DNA from: RGIG8748 sp045539515
Lineage (GTDB): Bacteria > Bacillota > Clostridia > UMGS1810
Direction of reading: 5' to 3'
NCBI GenBank assembly: GCA_045539515.1
Contig: JAZQFN010000065.1
Location: 8,314 to 72,313 of the forward strand
DNA length: 64,000 nt
Every line of letters starts with the position of its first letter. The first letter of the stretch is position 1. The notes under the pieces were generated by a model. It saw nothing but the letters and a program-made list of their open reading frames with translations. It did not search any database and was not told where the DNA came from. Positions 53,182-62,405 of the stretch are shown in pieces. A program made the position numbers and the translations under genes.

Positions 53182-56007
53182 TTACTTAACTACAATAATC
53201 ACATAGGGAGTACCTACAGACGCCTGAATAATTACAAGAGATGTATCCTCTTCCCCTACTGTTTCGTATGGAAGAATGTCGGTGTAACTTCCTACTTTTA
53301 CTTTTTTACCTTCCACAGCTTTGGAATCATACAGTATATATGTACAGCTTGAATAATTGGGAACTGCTATGTACTGTGATGTATCTGCCGATGCAATTTG
53401 TGATTTATCACGAGTGTAAATTACATTTAACCCGTCATTTCCCTTTTGCATAGGATATGCATAGGATACATAGAACGCCAGATTAAACTGCATTCCGGTG
53501 TCAATTATCAGTCTCTTTTCGGGAATTCTGTAATAAATCCATACTCCTTCAAGATACCCTTCGTAGTCTGTGGTATAACGAATTACATCCCCGATTTTTA
53601 AGTTATTCGCACTGAGCTCTCCGCTTAAATCCTCAAGCGGATTGCCCTCGGCATCTATAGTATCGGCAACAGACGCCAAAGTGAATCTGAAATCATCCTT
53701 AATATAGATTGATTTTCTCCCGCCTTGTCCCACAACAGTTAATTTTGTGCACTCAGTTTCATTGTAAAGGCAACGGCTTATGGCAGAAATTACACTCAAT
53801 CTGGTTTCGTCACTCACCTTGGATTCAGTATCAGCATTGAGCATAACATAAGGTGCAGTTATTGAATCTTTTTCATAGTAATAAGATGCAGCATCGTATG
53901 TATAATCTTCTCCGCCGGTAATTCCGTTGTGAAGATGTACTTTGTATCTGTCTTCATCAAAATAGTCTTTATTTCCTATGCTCGGAGCAGTATATCTGAT
54001 AACTTTTGTATTTGCGTTAATAATAAACTTTGTGTTTCCGCCTGCTCCGTTTTGCCCAAACAACATACCGCCCATTCTGTATCTCAAATCCGTACCGGAG
54101 TGACCTCTGAAAAGCGCATTGTCACCTACAGCATCCTGCCTTGTTGCTTCGATTTCATTCTTGATATCGTTAAATATTGTATCAAGGAATATTATTTCTC
54201 CGTTTGAATTAAGACGATATCTTACAGGCTGAGCAATACATCCGTCATCTGCGGTATATATAAGTGCAGATGATGCTTTAAGCTTGGAAATTACTCCGCT
54301 GTCTGTTCGGGAATAGCGCACATTGTCCACAGTGTATTTTTCTGCAGAATTTGCTATAATGAACTCTGCGTTTTCCGAATAAATCTTGAACTGAATATTG
54401 GATTTAAGACCCGAACCCTCATCTGCACCGATTAAAAATCCAAAGGTCATATCCGAAACAACGCGAACATCGGCAATTTCACCGAACACATTTAATGAAA
54501 GCTGTACATTGTCACCTACTTTAAAGGAATTTGTACCAAACGCCTTTTCAAGATTTGAAGAAGCTGTCTTTGTGAGAAGATACTGCCCTTCCTCTGTTTC
54601 AACACATATTCTGTCATTTACTGTGCTTAACGATGTAATCTTACCTGTTACCGATGAATTTGTTTTATACAGCTTGTATAATCTCTGGTCAGCATCCTCA
54701 TTGGATTTGTATACCGAAATCACATCGTTTGTATTTATATCGTTTATGCTTCCTTCTTCTCCACTTGGAAGATACACAATTGTGTATGGGTCGTCTGCAT
54801 CCACATCCACGGAAATACTTTTTGTATTATCATAGGCATCATATATCTTTTCTCCGGATACATCAACGGCACCCACAACATAATCCTGATATGCTTCCAC
54901 ATAGATTACATCGCCGGATTTGTCGCCATCATTACTCACTACAGTAACACGACCTTCATAATTCCTGAGAGCTTCGTAGGAAAAGGCTTCTCCCGTGGAA
55001 GCACCGTTCCATATAACTGATGAAACTATATTGTAGGACACGTCCTCTTTTCCCGTTTCGTCCCAATAATATATTTTGCCGTTTTCTACCTTATAGATGT
55101 CGCTTATGGATATGACTGTTTCCCTGTTTTCACTTGTTTTTGCAATATATACCAGGGTATCCTCCGCGCCGGTTCTTGCTTCTTTATAATAAGCATCAAC
55201 CTCATATCCCAAAAAATTCCATGTGGTTGTATCCAATTCGCCTACCTCAAGCTTGGTATTACCTACAACAATATGCCAGCCGGGAGTTAAATTTTCACCG
55301 CGAAGCGAAGATATATCCACAGAGTTTACAATATCTGTAATGTGTACAATACCCATGCTCTGATAAAGCAACGTCATACCGTCCTCACTTCCAAAGCGGG
55401 GCTCTTCACCATAGGAAATCTGATTTAAGGTAAGGGTATTTAAAGCATTAAAACAAAGCTGAGCTATTTCACCTTTGGATGCGGTTTCCGCCATATTTAT
55501 ATCTTCGAGGTAATCAAACATATCCAGTCTGTTTGCAGTATAATAATATCCTGCAGGGTAACCGCCTTTTGACTGTGCATAAGCACCGTAACCAAGTACA
55601 ATTGTAAGTACAGAAACTGCCTCACCCGTCATAATCTCTCTGTCGGGAGAATACGTACCATCAGCATATCCGCCTACTACACCGGCCTGTGCAAGGGTGT
55701 TGATATAGGGTGCATACTCGTGTTCCGGTGAGACATCGCTGAATCTCTGCGCATATGTATCCAATACAGGGTAACCTGCTGCAACACATACCAACTTGGC
55801 AAATTCGCCTCTTGTCATGGCATCCGAGAGCGTGTATTCAGCCTTTTTATCTATAACTCCGATTGCTCTTAAAAATTCTGCAGCCTGTGCCCCCTTAACT
55901 TCAACGATTATCTCGTCATTGACAGAAGTTACAGTGTCCGCAAAGCAAGTAACAGTGAGAGAACATATCAGGCATAGTGTAACAAGTATACTGAGAATTT
56001 TCTTCAT
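53182..56007 (-). CDS. Large SLH-domain surface protein of unknown function
   Basis: The 941-residue secreted protein starts with a signal peptide (about 1-23). S-layer homology repeats follow in about 38-190 ('MTRGEFAKLVCVAAGYPVLD', 'YAPYINTLAQAGVVGGYADGTYSP'), which normally tether proteins to pyruvylated wall polymers. The remaining 750 residues are beta-rich with no enzyme motif that I recognise; short strand-turn blocks recur, such as 'LTPGWHIVVGNTKLEVG' and 'NNLKIGDVIRYTTDYEGYLEG', suggesting OB- or SH3-like repeats. It begins 6 bases after the preceding SLH gene with GGAAGGGAG upstream, so they are co-translated. A scaffold or S-layer role for the lyases is an inference from position. 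Confidence 0.7.
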   Translation of the reverse strand: MKKILSILVTLCLICSLTVTCFADTVTSVNDEIIVEVKGAQAAEFLRAIGVIDKKAEYTLSDAMTRGEFAKLVCVAAGYPVLDTYAQRFSDVSPEHEYAPYINTLAQAGVVGGYADGTYSPDREIMTGEAVSVLTIVLGYGAYAQSKGGYPAGYYYTANRLDMFDYLEDINMAETASKGEIAQLCFNALNTLTLNQISYGEEPRFGSEDGMTLLYQSMGIVHITDIVNSVDISSLRGENLTPGWHIVVGNTKLEVGELDTTTWNFLGYEVDAYYKEARTGAEDTLVYIAKTSENRETVISISDIYKVENGKIYYWDETGKEDVSYNIVSSVIWNGASTGEAFSYEALRNYEGRVTVVSNDGDKSGDVIYVEAYQDYVVGAVDVSGEKIYDAYDNTKSISVDVDADDPYTIVYLPSGEEGSINDINTNDVISVYKSNEDADQRLYKLYKTNSSVTGKITSLSTVNDRICVETEEGQYLLTKTASSNLEKAFGTNSFKVGDNVQLSLNVFGEIADVRVVSDMTFGFLIGADEGSGLKSNIQFKIYSENAEFIIANSAEKYTVDNVRYSRTDSGVISKLKASSALIYTADDGCIAQPVRYRLNSNGEIIFLDTIFNDIKNEIEATRQDAVGDNALFRGHSGTDLRYRMGGMLFGQNGAGGNTKFIINANTKVIRYTAPSIGNKDYFDEDRYKVHLHNGITGGEDYTYDAASYYYEKDSITAPYVMLNADTESKVSDETRLSVISAISRCLYNETECTKLTVVGQGGRKSIYIKDDFRFTLASVADTIDAEGNPLEDLSGELSANNLKIGDVIRYTTDYEGYLEGVWIYYRIPEKRLIIDTGMQFNLAFYVSYAYPMQKGNDGLNVIYTRDKSQIASADTSQYIAVPNYSSCTYILYDSKAVEGKKVKVGSYTDILPYETVGEEDTSLVIIQASVGTPYVIIVVK

Positions 56008-56013
56008 ATTTCA

Positions 56014-57702
56014 TTACTCCCTTCCGGATAAACCATGAATAAGTTTTGCCGACTGTGCACGCGAACAATCACCCAAAGGTGCAAATCTTTCTTCAGTTAC
56101 ACCGTTTATGATACCAGCACCCTTTAATGCGTATACCGCTTCTTTTGCCCAGTCCGCCACAGATGAATCATCTTCAAACAAAATCTGTGCAGGTTCAAAA
56201 GCATATCCGAGCTTAATTGCTGTTCTGTAGAGAATTGTTGCTGCTTCCTGACGTGTAATGGTTCTTCCTGTACCAAAAGTATCCTCGCTTATACCGCGTA
56301 CCATTCCGGCATTGACAGCAGCATTTACATAAGAAGCATACCAGGCTCCCTCGTCCACATCCCCAAAAGCTGTTTCGGTATCGCCTGTAATCTCTATGCC
56401 AAATGCCACAACGGCAATCTTGACAAATTCTTCTCTCGTTACACTTGCCTCGGGTGCAAAGCTTCCATCACCTCTGCCCGCTATCGCGCCCAAATCAGTC
56501 AGTGCTTTTATGCTTTCGTATGCCCAGTGGTCGCTTGCCACATCACTGTAGACAGAGTATTCTTTAATGTCTAATTCTTCAAAATCAAGAGGAGCTGTTG
56601 AACCCCCGTAGAAAGAACCTTTTCCTCCACTGGAGCCGGAACTGCTTTCCTTTACACCCGATTTGATTTTTTTAATTGCATCGTTTACGTCATCGACAAA
56701 TTTATCTATGCTCGAATAACTGTTCTTAAGATACCGGGTTACATCCGATGGTGATTTAAGATCTTCATAATCATCCATATCTATTCCAAGTGCCTTACCG
56801 TGGCTGTCTATAAGGTTTTTGTAGTCCTGCCACCCGTCGGCGGTTTTCAGTACGCTCAAAGCTACACTATCCTCAAACAGGTTACTTACATCCTCCAGGG
56901 ATTTACAATCGGAATTTTTGAAATAGTCGGACACAAAGCTTTCTTTAACTGCATCCGAAAGGCCGTTATATGTTGTAACAAAGGTTTTATCAAGATTAAG
57001 TCTCTCATCGGTAATATTACCGGGGCCGTCATTTAATGACTGAATAAGTGCTGCAAGATACAAGACATCCACAAAGTCTGCAGGCTTTTCACTTACAAGC
57101 GAAGAATTATCCTCTTTGAGCAGTTCAAAGAGCACATTGGAAAGTCCGGTTTCGTTTACAGTAAGAATAAGGTTACCTTCTCCAATGTTTAAAAGCATCG
57201 CCGTAGCACTGTTATGGTCATCTGCAAGATTAAGCTTTGCCTTTAAATCAGAAGCAGTTGAGGAAGTATTATCCAGAAGTTTTTTTATTTCACCGATATA
57301 CTTAAGCTTTTCATCCTTGCTTGCAAAATAGAATGTTTTCTGTTCAGCTTTCGTAAGCAACTCTGATGTAAGAACTGCAGTATACACACCTGCAGGCATA
57401 CCCTTCATACCGAATTCCAGGCTGTAAGAGCCATCATCGGAAGTATAGTACTGATCGTAACTTGCCAGAAGCTCCATAAATTTATCTTCAGAGATTTCAG
57501 TAAGGTCATCGGGTGTCTTATCAGGTTTATAAACATACAGAGCAAAGCTGTCTCCGTAGGATGCTCCGCTTATTTTCCCTTCTATTGTAACTATGGCTGT
57601 TTCGTCATTGATTGACGGCTGGTTAATTACATCGGCTGATGCAATACTGCCAAAGGCAAAACAAACTGTAAGCGTAAGTAATATTGTTCTTAACATTTTC
57701 AT
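56014..57702 (-). CDS. Secreted protein with three C-terminal SLH domains
   Basis: The 562-residue protein has a signal peptide (1-23) and an N-terminal Ig-like region (about 30-130, 'VTIEGKISGASYGDSFALYVYKP'). A helical middle part follows (about 130-345), then a Ser/Gly-rich link ('SSSGSSGGKGSFYGGS'), and three SLH repeats at about 385-440, 445-503 and 507-558. The repeats have 'SDHWAYESIKALTDLGAIAGRGDGSF', 'GAWYASYVNAAVNAGMVRG' and 'WAKEAVYALKGAGIINGVTEERF'-type cores. These should anchor it to the cell wall. Proteins of this build are frequent in SLH-rich Clostridia. Its specific task is unknown. AAAAGGAGG precedes the ATG. Confidence 0.78.
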   Translation of the reverse strand: MKMLRTILLTLTVCFAFGSIASADVINQPSINDETAIVTIEGKISGASYGDSFALYVYKPDKTPDDLTEISEDKFMELLASYDQYYTSDDGSYSLEFGMKGMPAGVYTAVLTSELLTKAEQKTFYFASKDEKLKYIGEIKKLLDNTSSTASDLKAKLNLADDHNSATAMLLNIGEGNLILTVNETGLSNVLFELLKEDNSSLVSEKPADFVDVLYLAALIQSLNDGPGNITDERLNLDKTFVTTYNGLSDAVKESFVSDYFKNSDCKSLEDVSNLFEDSVALSVLKTADGWQDYKNLIDSHGKALGIDMDDYEDLKSPSDVTRYLKNSYSSIDKFVDDVNDAIKKIKSGVKESSSGSSGGKGSFYGGSTAPLDFEELDIKEYSVYSDVASDHWAYESIKALTDLGAIAGRGDGSFAPEASVTREEFVKIAVVAFGIEITGDTETAFGDVDEGAWYASYVNAAVNAGMVRGISEDTFGTGRTITRQEAATILYRTAIKLGYAFEPAQILFEDDSSVADWAKEAVYALKGAGIINGVTEERFAPLGDCSRAQSAKLIHGLSGRE

Positions 57703-57792
57703 GGGAAAGCCCTCCTTTTAAAATTATAATTCTATAATTTACAATGCGCACTTCGTAAATGATTACGCCGCATGCATTATACATTATAATGT

Positions 57793-57840
57793 TTCGGTTT
57801 TGTACGGCAGGCAGAGGGGGCGCCCACCGTACTGACCGAA
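57793..57840 (-). promoter_or_regulatory. Two-stage hairpin in the leader of the SLH gene
   Basis: TTCGGT (57793-57798) pairs with ACCGAA (57835-57840), and GTACGG (57802-57807) with CCGTAC (57827-57832), around a GC-rich loop. No U-run follows on the minus strand. TATAAT-like boxes lie just downstream (57780s), so it may separate the upstream gene from a new promoter. Confidence 0.4.
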
Positions 57841-57866
57841 TAACAAAATGATTAAATGAGACAATC

Positions 57867-59960
57867 TTATTTAAATTTCAGGAATGTGAGGTAGGGATAG
57901 GTACCGTATGTACCTGTACCTCGATTATCATTGTAAATTGTTACAATACTTCCTGCCTTGTAACTCTTAACTGCATAATTTGAGTAAATTCCAAAGCTCT
58001 CTCCCTGTGATACAACACCCTCAACAGTTGTAGAACTTTTTCTGTCACGCATTAGTGTGAAGGGAGCAGATTTCCATGAACCCGAAGTCCAACCGTCCTC
58101 AGTAGCCGTAAATGCCGGGAGATACCTTCCTGTAATAATTACATCACAATCTTTGTTAACCTTAAAGGTAAACCAAGGAACATTTCCTGCAGTTGAAAAA
58201 TCATATGTTCCATAGCTTTTTGTGCTAGTAACAGATTCTGCATTTGTCGCAAGACCATTTCCATTATATCCGGAAAAAGCATATCTTGCCCAATCCGGGC
58301 TGGAACCCGTGTCAACCAGAGACACATTGGAGGGTATAAAATAGCAATTTTCAAAGCCCATGGTGTCCGTAAAATCTACAAATTTTCTATCGTAGATTAT
58401 AGCTGTTGTAAGAAGATTTGCCTTTCGCATAGTATTCTTTTCTGCACCAGAACCACCGGCTGCATATGGAATCGTTCCTGTTGCAACATTCGTGTCTACA
58501 GCGGTCAGTCCTGCATGCTTACAGTATTCTGCATATGTCATACCACCGCAAAGATCTGTGTAATCAGAGTAAAGTCCAATTCTCCCTGTTGGAGATTTTG
58601 GCTCAACAACTACAATAATATCTCTTGAAGATGCAGAACTATTTGTATTTCCGGGAACAACAATTTCAAGTTCCGTTTCCTCTTCCTTAAGCTCGTAAGT
58701 TCTGGAATATGAATACCTGTATACAGAACCAAAATAGTTTCCTACTGAAGCCCATGCTGTATCAAATGTTGTTTGAGCAGACTCCGAAGCTGCATCATAA
58801 TAGGTTTTAAGATATGTAGTGTAAAATGCATCTTTTCCGAGAGCTCCGTATTTGGCTGCAAGATCGTATGTAGGAGTAACACCTATGGCACGAAGGGCTT
58901 TTGCAAAATTACCATTCATGTATCTTCCCTTAAGCCATCCGTTTCCGCTCTGCATAGTTGACAATTCATACCCTGCAAAACTCATATTGCCGTTGGTTGC
59001 CAGAATATGTATTGTACAATCTTTATCAACTTTGAATTTGAGCAACGTATCTCCGGTATATGCATTATCGCCGGCATTAAATGCAAAATAATCCAGTCCT
59101 TCCAAAGATGGATCTACATAATAAATTTCGTGATACTGATTGCTGTTTGCAGGGTTATTTGATGCCCAGCGAGAACCTGTGGGATCCAAAACAGTATCAT
59201 CATCCTTGCCGTGAAGGTTAGTATAGAGAATGCCGTTGGTTGCTGTGTGATGAGCAGTCGTAACCGCCTTCGAAGACATATATCCGTTTGTAACTCCGCT
59301 GTCTGCAACAAAATCTGTAGATTTACCGCCTACAACACAATGCACATCTTCATGTTCATAAAGATCTATATTCACAGTATAGTTCACTTCAATTTCTGTT
59401 GCAGGATTACGAACAGTGATAGTTGCCGAAGTGAGATCATTTGCATAGGATGTTGTAACATAGAAGCTGTTGTTTGTTGCAATACCCTTAATTACGGGGA
59501 TATATCCTTTTTCGTCAGTGCAGACTGTCGCTGTCTTACTTTCTGCATCAAAAGCTATCTCTTTGCCATCTGCAGTAATTGCTTTGAGAGAAGGTGATTC
59601 CAAAGTATAAAGAGAAGATGATGCCAACGGTGTATTGTCGCTCCATATAAAAGCCTTATAGGTGCTACCATCTTTTCCGCTCTTGCTAAGTGTTGCTGAC
59701 AAGATATTTTCCATACCCTTGCCAAAAGGCACATCAGCGGACTCTGCCACATCTACTATATTGCCATGGTTATCGTATTCTGCTATATACAGCTTAGGGT
59801 TGATAGACGTATCGGTGGCATTTTTAACAAAAACCTCAGCATTAAGTGACGAATCACCATTTACGAGTTCAACATGAGAAGCTGTCATAGCCATTGCTGA
59901 ACTAAAAAGTATACCGATGCACAACATAGTTGTTAAAACTCTCAATAATATTCTTTTCAT
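57867..59960 (-). CDS. Secreted multi-module protein: Ig-like, cadherin-like, unnamed modules A and B
   Basis: I know no function for this 697-residue exported protein. It has a signal peptide (1-24), an Ig-like domain (28-119, 'KLYIAEYDNHGNIVDV'), a cadherin-like beta-sandwich (120-202, 'VIKGIATNNSFYVTTSY') and two unnamed modules. Module A (205-455) is nearly the same as the C-terminus of the next gene. Module B (462-697, 'DLCGGMTYAEYC', 'VPWFTFKVNKDCDVII') matches the C-terminus of the giant lyase. Both modules share an 'FKVxKDCxxxI' strand and may be distant relatives. No catalytic motif is obvious, so carbohydrate binding or surface adhesion is likelier. Start at 59960 behind AAAGGACG. 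Confidence 0.6.
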   Translation of the reverse strand: MKRILLRVLTTMLCIGILFSSAMAMTASHVELVNGDSSLNAEVFVKNATDTSINPKLYIAEYDNHGNIVDVAESADVPFGKGMENILSATLSKSGKDGSTYKAFIWSDNTPLASSSLYTLESPSLKAITADGKEIAFDAESKTATVCTDEKGYIPVIKGIATNNSFYVTTSYANDLTSATITVRNPATEIEVNYTVNIDLYEHEDVHCVVGGKSTDFVADSGVTNGYMSSKAVTTAHHTATNGILYTNLHGKDDDTVLDPTGSRWASNNPANSNQYHEIYYVDPSLEGLDYFAFNAGDNAYTGDTLLKFKVDKDCTIHILATNGNMSFAGYELSTMQSGNGWLKGRYMNGNFAKALRAIGVTPTYDLAAKYGALGKDAFYTTYLKTYYDAASESAQTTFDTAWASVGNYFGSVYRYSYSRTYELKEEETELEIVVPGNTNSSASSRDIIVVVEPKSPTGRIGLYSDYTDLCGGMTYAEYCKHAGLTAVDTNVATGTIPYAAGGSGAEKNTMRKANLLTTAIIYDRKFVDFTDTMGFENCYFIPSNVSLVDTGSSPDWARYAFSGYNGNGLATNAESVTSTKSYGTYDFSTAGNVPWFTFKVNKDCDVIITGRYLPAFTATEDGWTSGSWKSAPFTLMRDRKSSTTVEGVVSQGESFGIYSNYAVKSYKAGSIVTIYNDNRGTGTYGTYPYLTFLKFK
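58614..59303 (-). repeat. Copy 1 of a 690-base duplicated coding segment (module A)
   Basis: Aligns without gaps to 60125-60814 at a constant offset of 1511 bases; a hand count finds about 43 mismatches in 684 positions (about 94% identity). It encodes most of module A. Confidence 0.9.
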
Positions 59961-60069
59961 TATCGATCGTCCTTTCATTATATTCTGTCAGATTATTTTA
60001 CGGTTTAATCTGATTTTCGAACTGTCAGTGTCGTTCGCACACAACAAATCAGTATATTAGTTTTTTATT

Positions 60070-60089
60070 TTATCTGTTTTAACAGATAA
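60070..60089 (-). terminator. AT-rich hairpin after the 60.1 kb gene
   Basis: TTATCTGTT and AACAGATAA face each other across a two-base gap, five bases beyond the stop codon; AATAAAAAAC follows on the minus strand. It is too AT-rich for a strong terminator and may only protect the mRNA end or partly stop transcription. Confidence 0.35.
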
Positions 60090-60094
60090 TTGCA

Positions 60095-62365
60095 TTATTG
60101 TATTTCTATCGGTTTTACCGCTATAATAATATCTCTTGAAGATGCAGAACTATTTGTATTTCCGGGAACAACAATTTCAAGTTCCGTTTCCCCTTCCGCA
60201 AGCTCGTAAGTTCTGGAATATGAATACCTGTATACAGAACCAAAATAGTTTCCTACTGAAGCCCACGCTGTATCAAATGTTGTTTTAGCAGACTCCGAAG
60301 CTGCATCATAGTGGGTTTTAAGATATGTAGTGTAAAATGCATCTTTTCCGAGAGCTCCGTATTTGGCCACAAGATCATATGTAGGAGTAACACCTATGGC
60401 ACGAAGGGCTTTTGCATAGTTGCCGTTCATATATCTTCCCTTAAGCCATCCGTTTCCGCTCGGCATATGCGACAATTCATACCCTGCAAAACTCATATTA
60501 CCGTTGGTCGCCAGAATATGTATTGTGCAATCTTTATTCACTTTGAATCTGAGCAACGTATCTCCGGTATATGCATTATCGCCTGCCTTAAATGCAAAAT
60601 AGTCCAGTCCTTCCAAAGATGGATCTACATAATATATCTCGTGATACTGATTGCTGTTTGCAGGGTTATTTGATGCCCATCGGGAACCTGTGGGCTCCAA
60701 AACAGTATCATCATCTTTGCCGTGAAGGTTAGTATAGAGAATGCCGTCGGTTGTTGTATGATGAACAGTCGTAACCGCCTCCGAAGACATATATCCGTCT
60801 GTTACTCCGCTATCCGGTACAAGCTCATTTGTGTATCTTGCACCAAGTACTATATGATTACCTTCCGCAAGAACCGGAGGTTCCACGGGTTCCTCAGGCT
60901 CTTCGGGATCCACGGGCTCTTCGGGATCTATGGGCTCTTCGGGGTCTTCGCTTCCGGAACCTCCCGAACCTCCCTGTGAAATCTCTCCATTTTCATCGCA
61001 GGGAATAACAACAACTATATAGGGTCTTTCCTGCGTTGCCGAAGGCTTTGGTATAAGCACATTGGCAGGGTTGTTCTCATCTGCCTCAACAAACATACTG
61101 TATGCATTTTTGTAATTAAATGTTGCATAAGTGATAGTTTTCCCAAGCGGGATAGTGTTTATATTGAAATTTGCCTCAGGATACTTTTGTGTAAAGTATG
61201 TATTAAGTGCGACAGAATTAGTGTTGTTTGCATTATAATAATTAACATCTGCATAATTCATATCTATGCCCTGATTCATAAAAGCTTTTATCGCTTCCGA
61301 ATCACCGGGAAGATATGATGCTGTAAGGTATGTTTTGAAATCCATTTCTTCGTAGCCCAGTATACCCAGCGTGGGCTCTGATGCATATGTGATTACAACT
61401 ATTTTTGCATTGTGAACAACATCAAAATCAAAATAATCGCAATCAAGATTCATTGTTGCATTTCTGGCAGTGAAGTAATCCCAACCTTCAACAAGCGGAT
61501 CAACATATCTGATAGTATGGTGCTGAGCTGTACTTGCTCCAAGATTTGAAGTCCATCTGGAGCCAAAATCATTTCCTGAGCTACTCTCACCACAGAGGTT
61601 GGTATAAAGATTTCCGTTTTGTGCATCGCTCTTATTTACTGCAGATATTGAAATTAGATTTTTTTCGGAAGCACTATCAACAGTAAAATCACGTTCAGAA
61701 GTAGAACCTTTTACAATGTGCTTTACGAAATTGAATTCTATTTCGTAAACGGAAGACTTTGAACTATTTGACGCTGTAATTATTGCTTTTCCGGGGAATG
61801 TACCTTCATACGAAACATCCACCTTTGTGCTTCCTTCTGCAACCCTTACACCAATTTGAGGATAATCAGTTGCATCATTCTCCAGTAAATATGTATAGCC
61901 GGTGTATTTATCCCTCTTAAATCCGGTAATTGTTTTGCCGTTTACTGTAAGGTCTGCCACATCTGAGCTACCTGCATAATTCATATGTGCACCACTGCCA
62001 ACAGGAATTTTACCTGAAGATGCACAAAAAAGCGATGTAGATACCGTAACATCCCCATCATTTATATCCTTATCCAAAGATACACTGAGTGGAACCGGAG
62101 ATTTTCCAATTTCTTTTTTGTCCGATGCGACCTTAATCATTTTTTTGTTCGAATCTCGCATAATCATCATAAAGGTAACCTGTTCGGAACCAAATGTCCT
62201 GACTCCGTTTACAGTTGCGGTAATCCGGGTTCCACTGTTGGAAAAAGTAACAGCAGAAAAAACGATATTACCCTTACCGGACACATAGCTTAGTTCAGAC
62301 GCCAATGCAAAAGAAGTAACTACATAAACCATCAGAATTGCAAGTGCCAAAACCTTTCTTTTCAT
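60095..62365 (-). CDS. Secreted multi-module protein with Ig-like, cadherin-like and two module A copies
   Basis: A 756-residue relative of the gene at 57.9 kb. It has a signal peptide (1-22), an Ig-like domain (25-135, 'VTFMMIMRDSNKKMIKV'), a cadherin-like domain (136-215) and a diverged first module A (216-457, 'NLYTNLCGESS', 'GSRWTSN', 'RYVDPLVEGWDYF'). A Pro/Glu-rich linker of DPEEP-type repeats (about 470-497) leads to a second module A (503-752), which is almost the same as that in the neighbour. The linker suggests an extended, flexible surface protein. There is no enzyme motif. GGAGGGAT precedes the ATG. It is followed by the related gene after 134 bases. Confidence 0.6.
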   Translation of the reverse strand: MKRKVLALAILMVYVVTSFALASELSYVSGKGNIVFSAVTFSNSGTRITATVNGVRTFGSEQVTFMMIMRDSNKKMIKVASDKKEIGKSPVPLSVSLDKDINDGDVTVSTSLFCASSGKIPVGSGAHMNYAGSSDVADLTVNGKTITGFKRDKYTGYTYLLENDATDYPQIGVRVAEGSTKVDVSYEGTFPGKAIITASNSSKSSVYEIEFNFVKHIVKGSTSERDFTVDSASEKNLISISAVNKSDAQNGNLYTNLCGESSSGNDFGSRWTSNLGASTAQHHTIRYVDPLVEGWDYFTARNATMNLDCDYFDFDVVHNAKIVVITYASEPTLGILGYEEMDFKTYLTASYLPGDSEAIKAFMNQGIDMNYADVNYYNANNTNSVALNTYFTQKYPEANFNINTIPLGKTITYATFNYKNAYSMFVEADENNPANVLIPKPSATQERPYIVVVIPCDENGEISQGGSGGSGSEDPEEPIDPEEPVDPEEPEEPVEPPVLAEGNHIVLGARYTNELVPDSGVTDGYMSSEAVTTVHHTTTDGILYTNLHGKDDDTVLEPTGSRWASNNPANSNQYHEIYYVDPSLEGLDYFAFKAGDNAYTGDTLLRFKVNKDCTIHILATNGNMSFAGYELSHMPSGNGWLKGRYMNGNYAKALRAIGVTPTYDLVAKYGALGKDAFYTTYLKTHYDAASESAKTTFDTAWASVGNYFGSVYRYSYSRTYELAEGETELEIVVPGNTNSSASSRDIIIAVKPIEIQ
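60125..60814 (-). repeat. Copy 2 of the 690-base duplicated coding segment (module A)
   Basis: Partner of 58614-59303. Similarity stops abruptly on both sides, at the linker end and near the stop codon, as expected for a module-sized duplication or gene conversion. Confidence 0.9.
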
Positions 62366-62405
62366 TGCTTATCCCTCCTGTTTAATCGATATTCATTAAA
62401 ATATA

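Noticed and set aside
60890..60960. DNA minisatellite
   Set aside because: The repeats are in frame and encode the DPEEP-type linker of the secreted protein, so they are explained as coding.
48484..62365. Cellulosome components
   Set aside because: No dockerin calcium-binding repeats or cohesin domains were seen; anchoring appears to use SLH and stalk domains.
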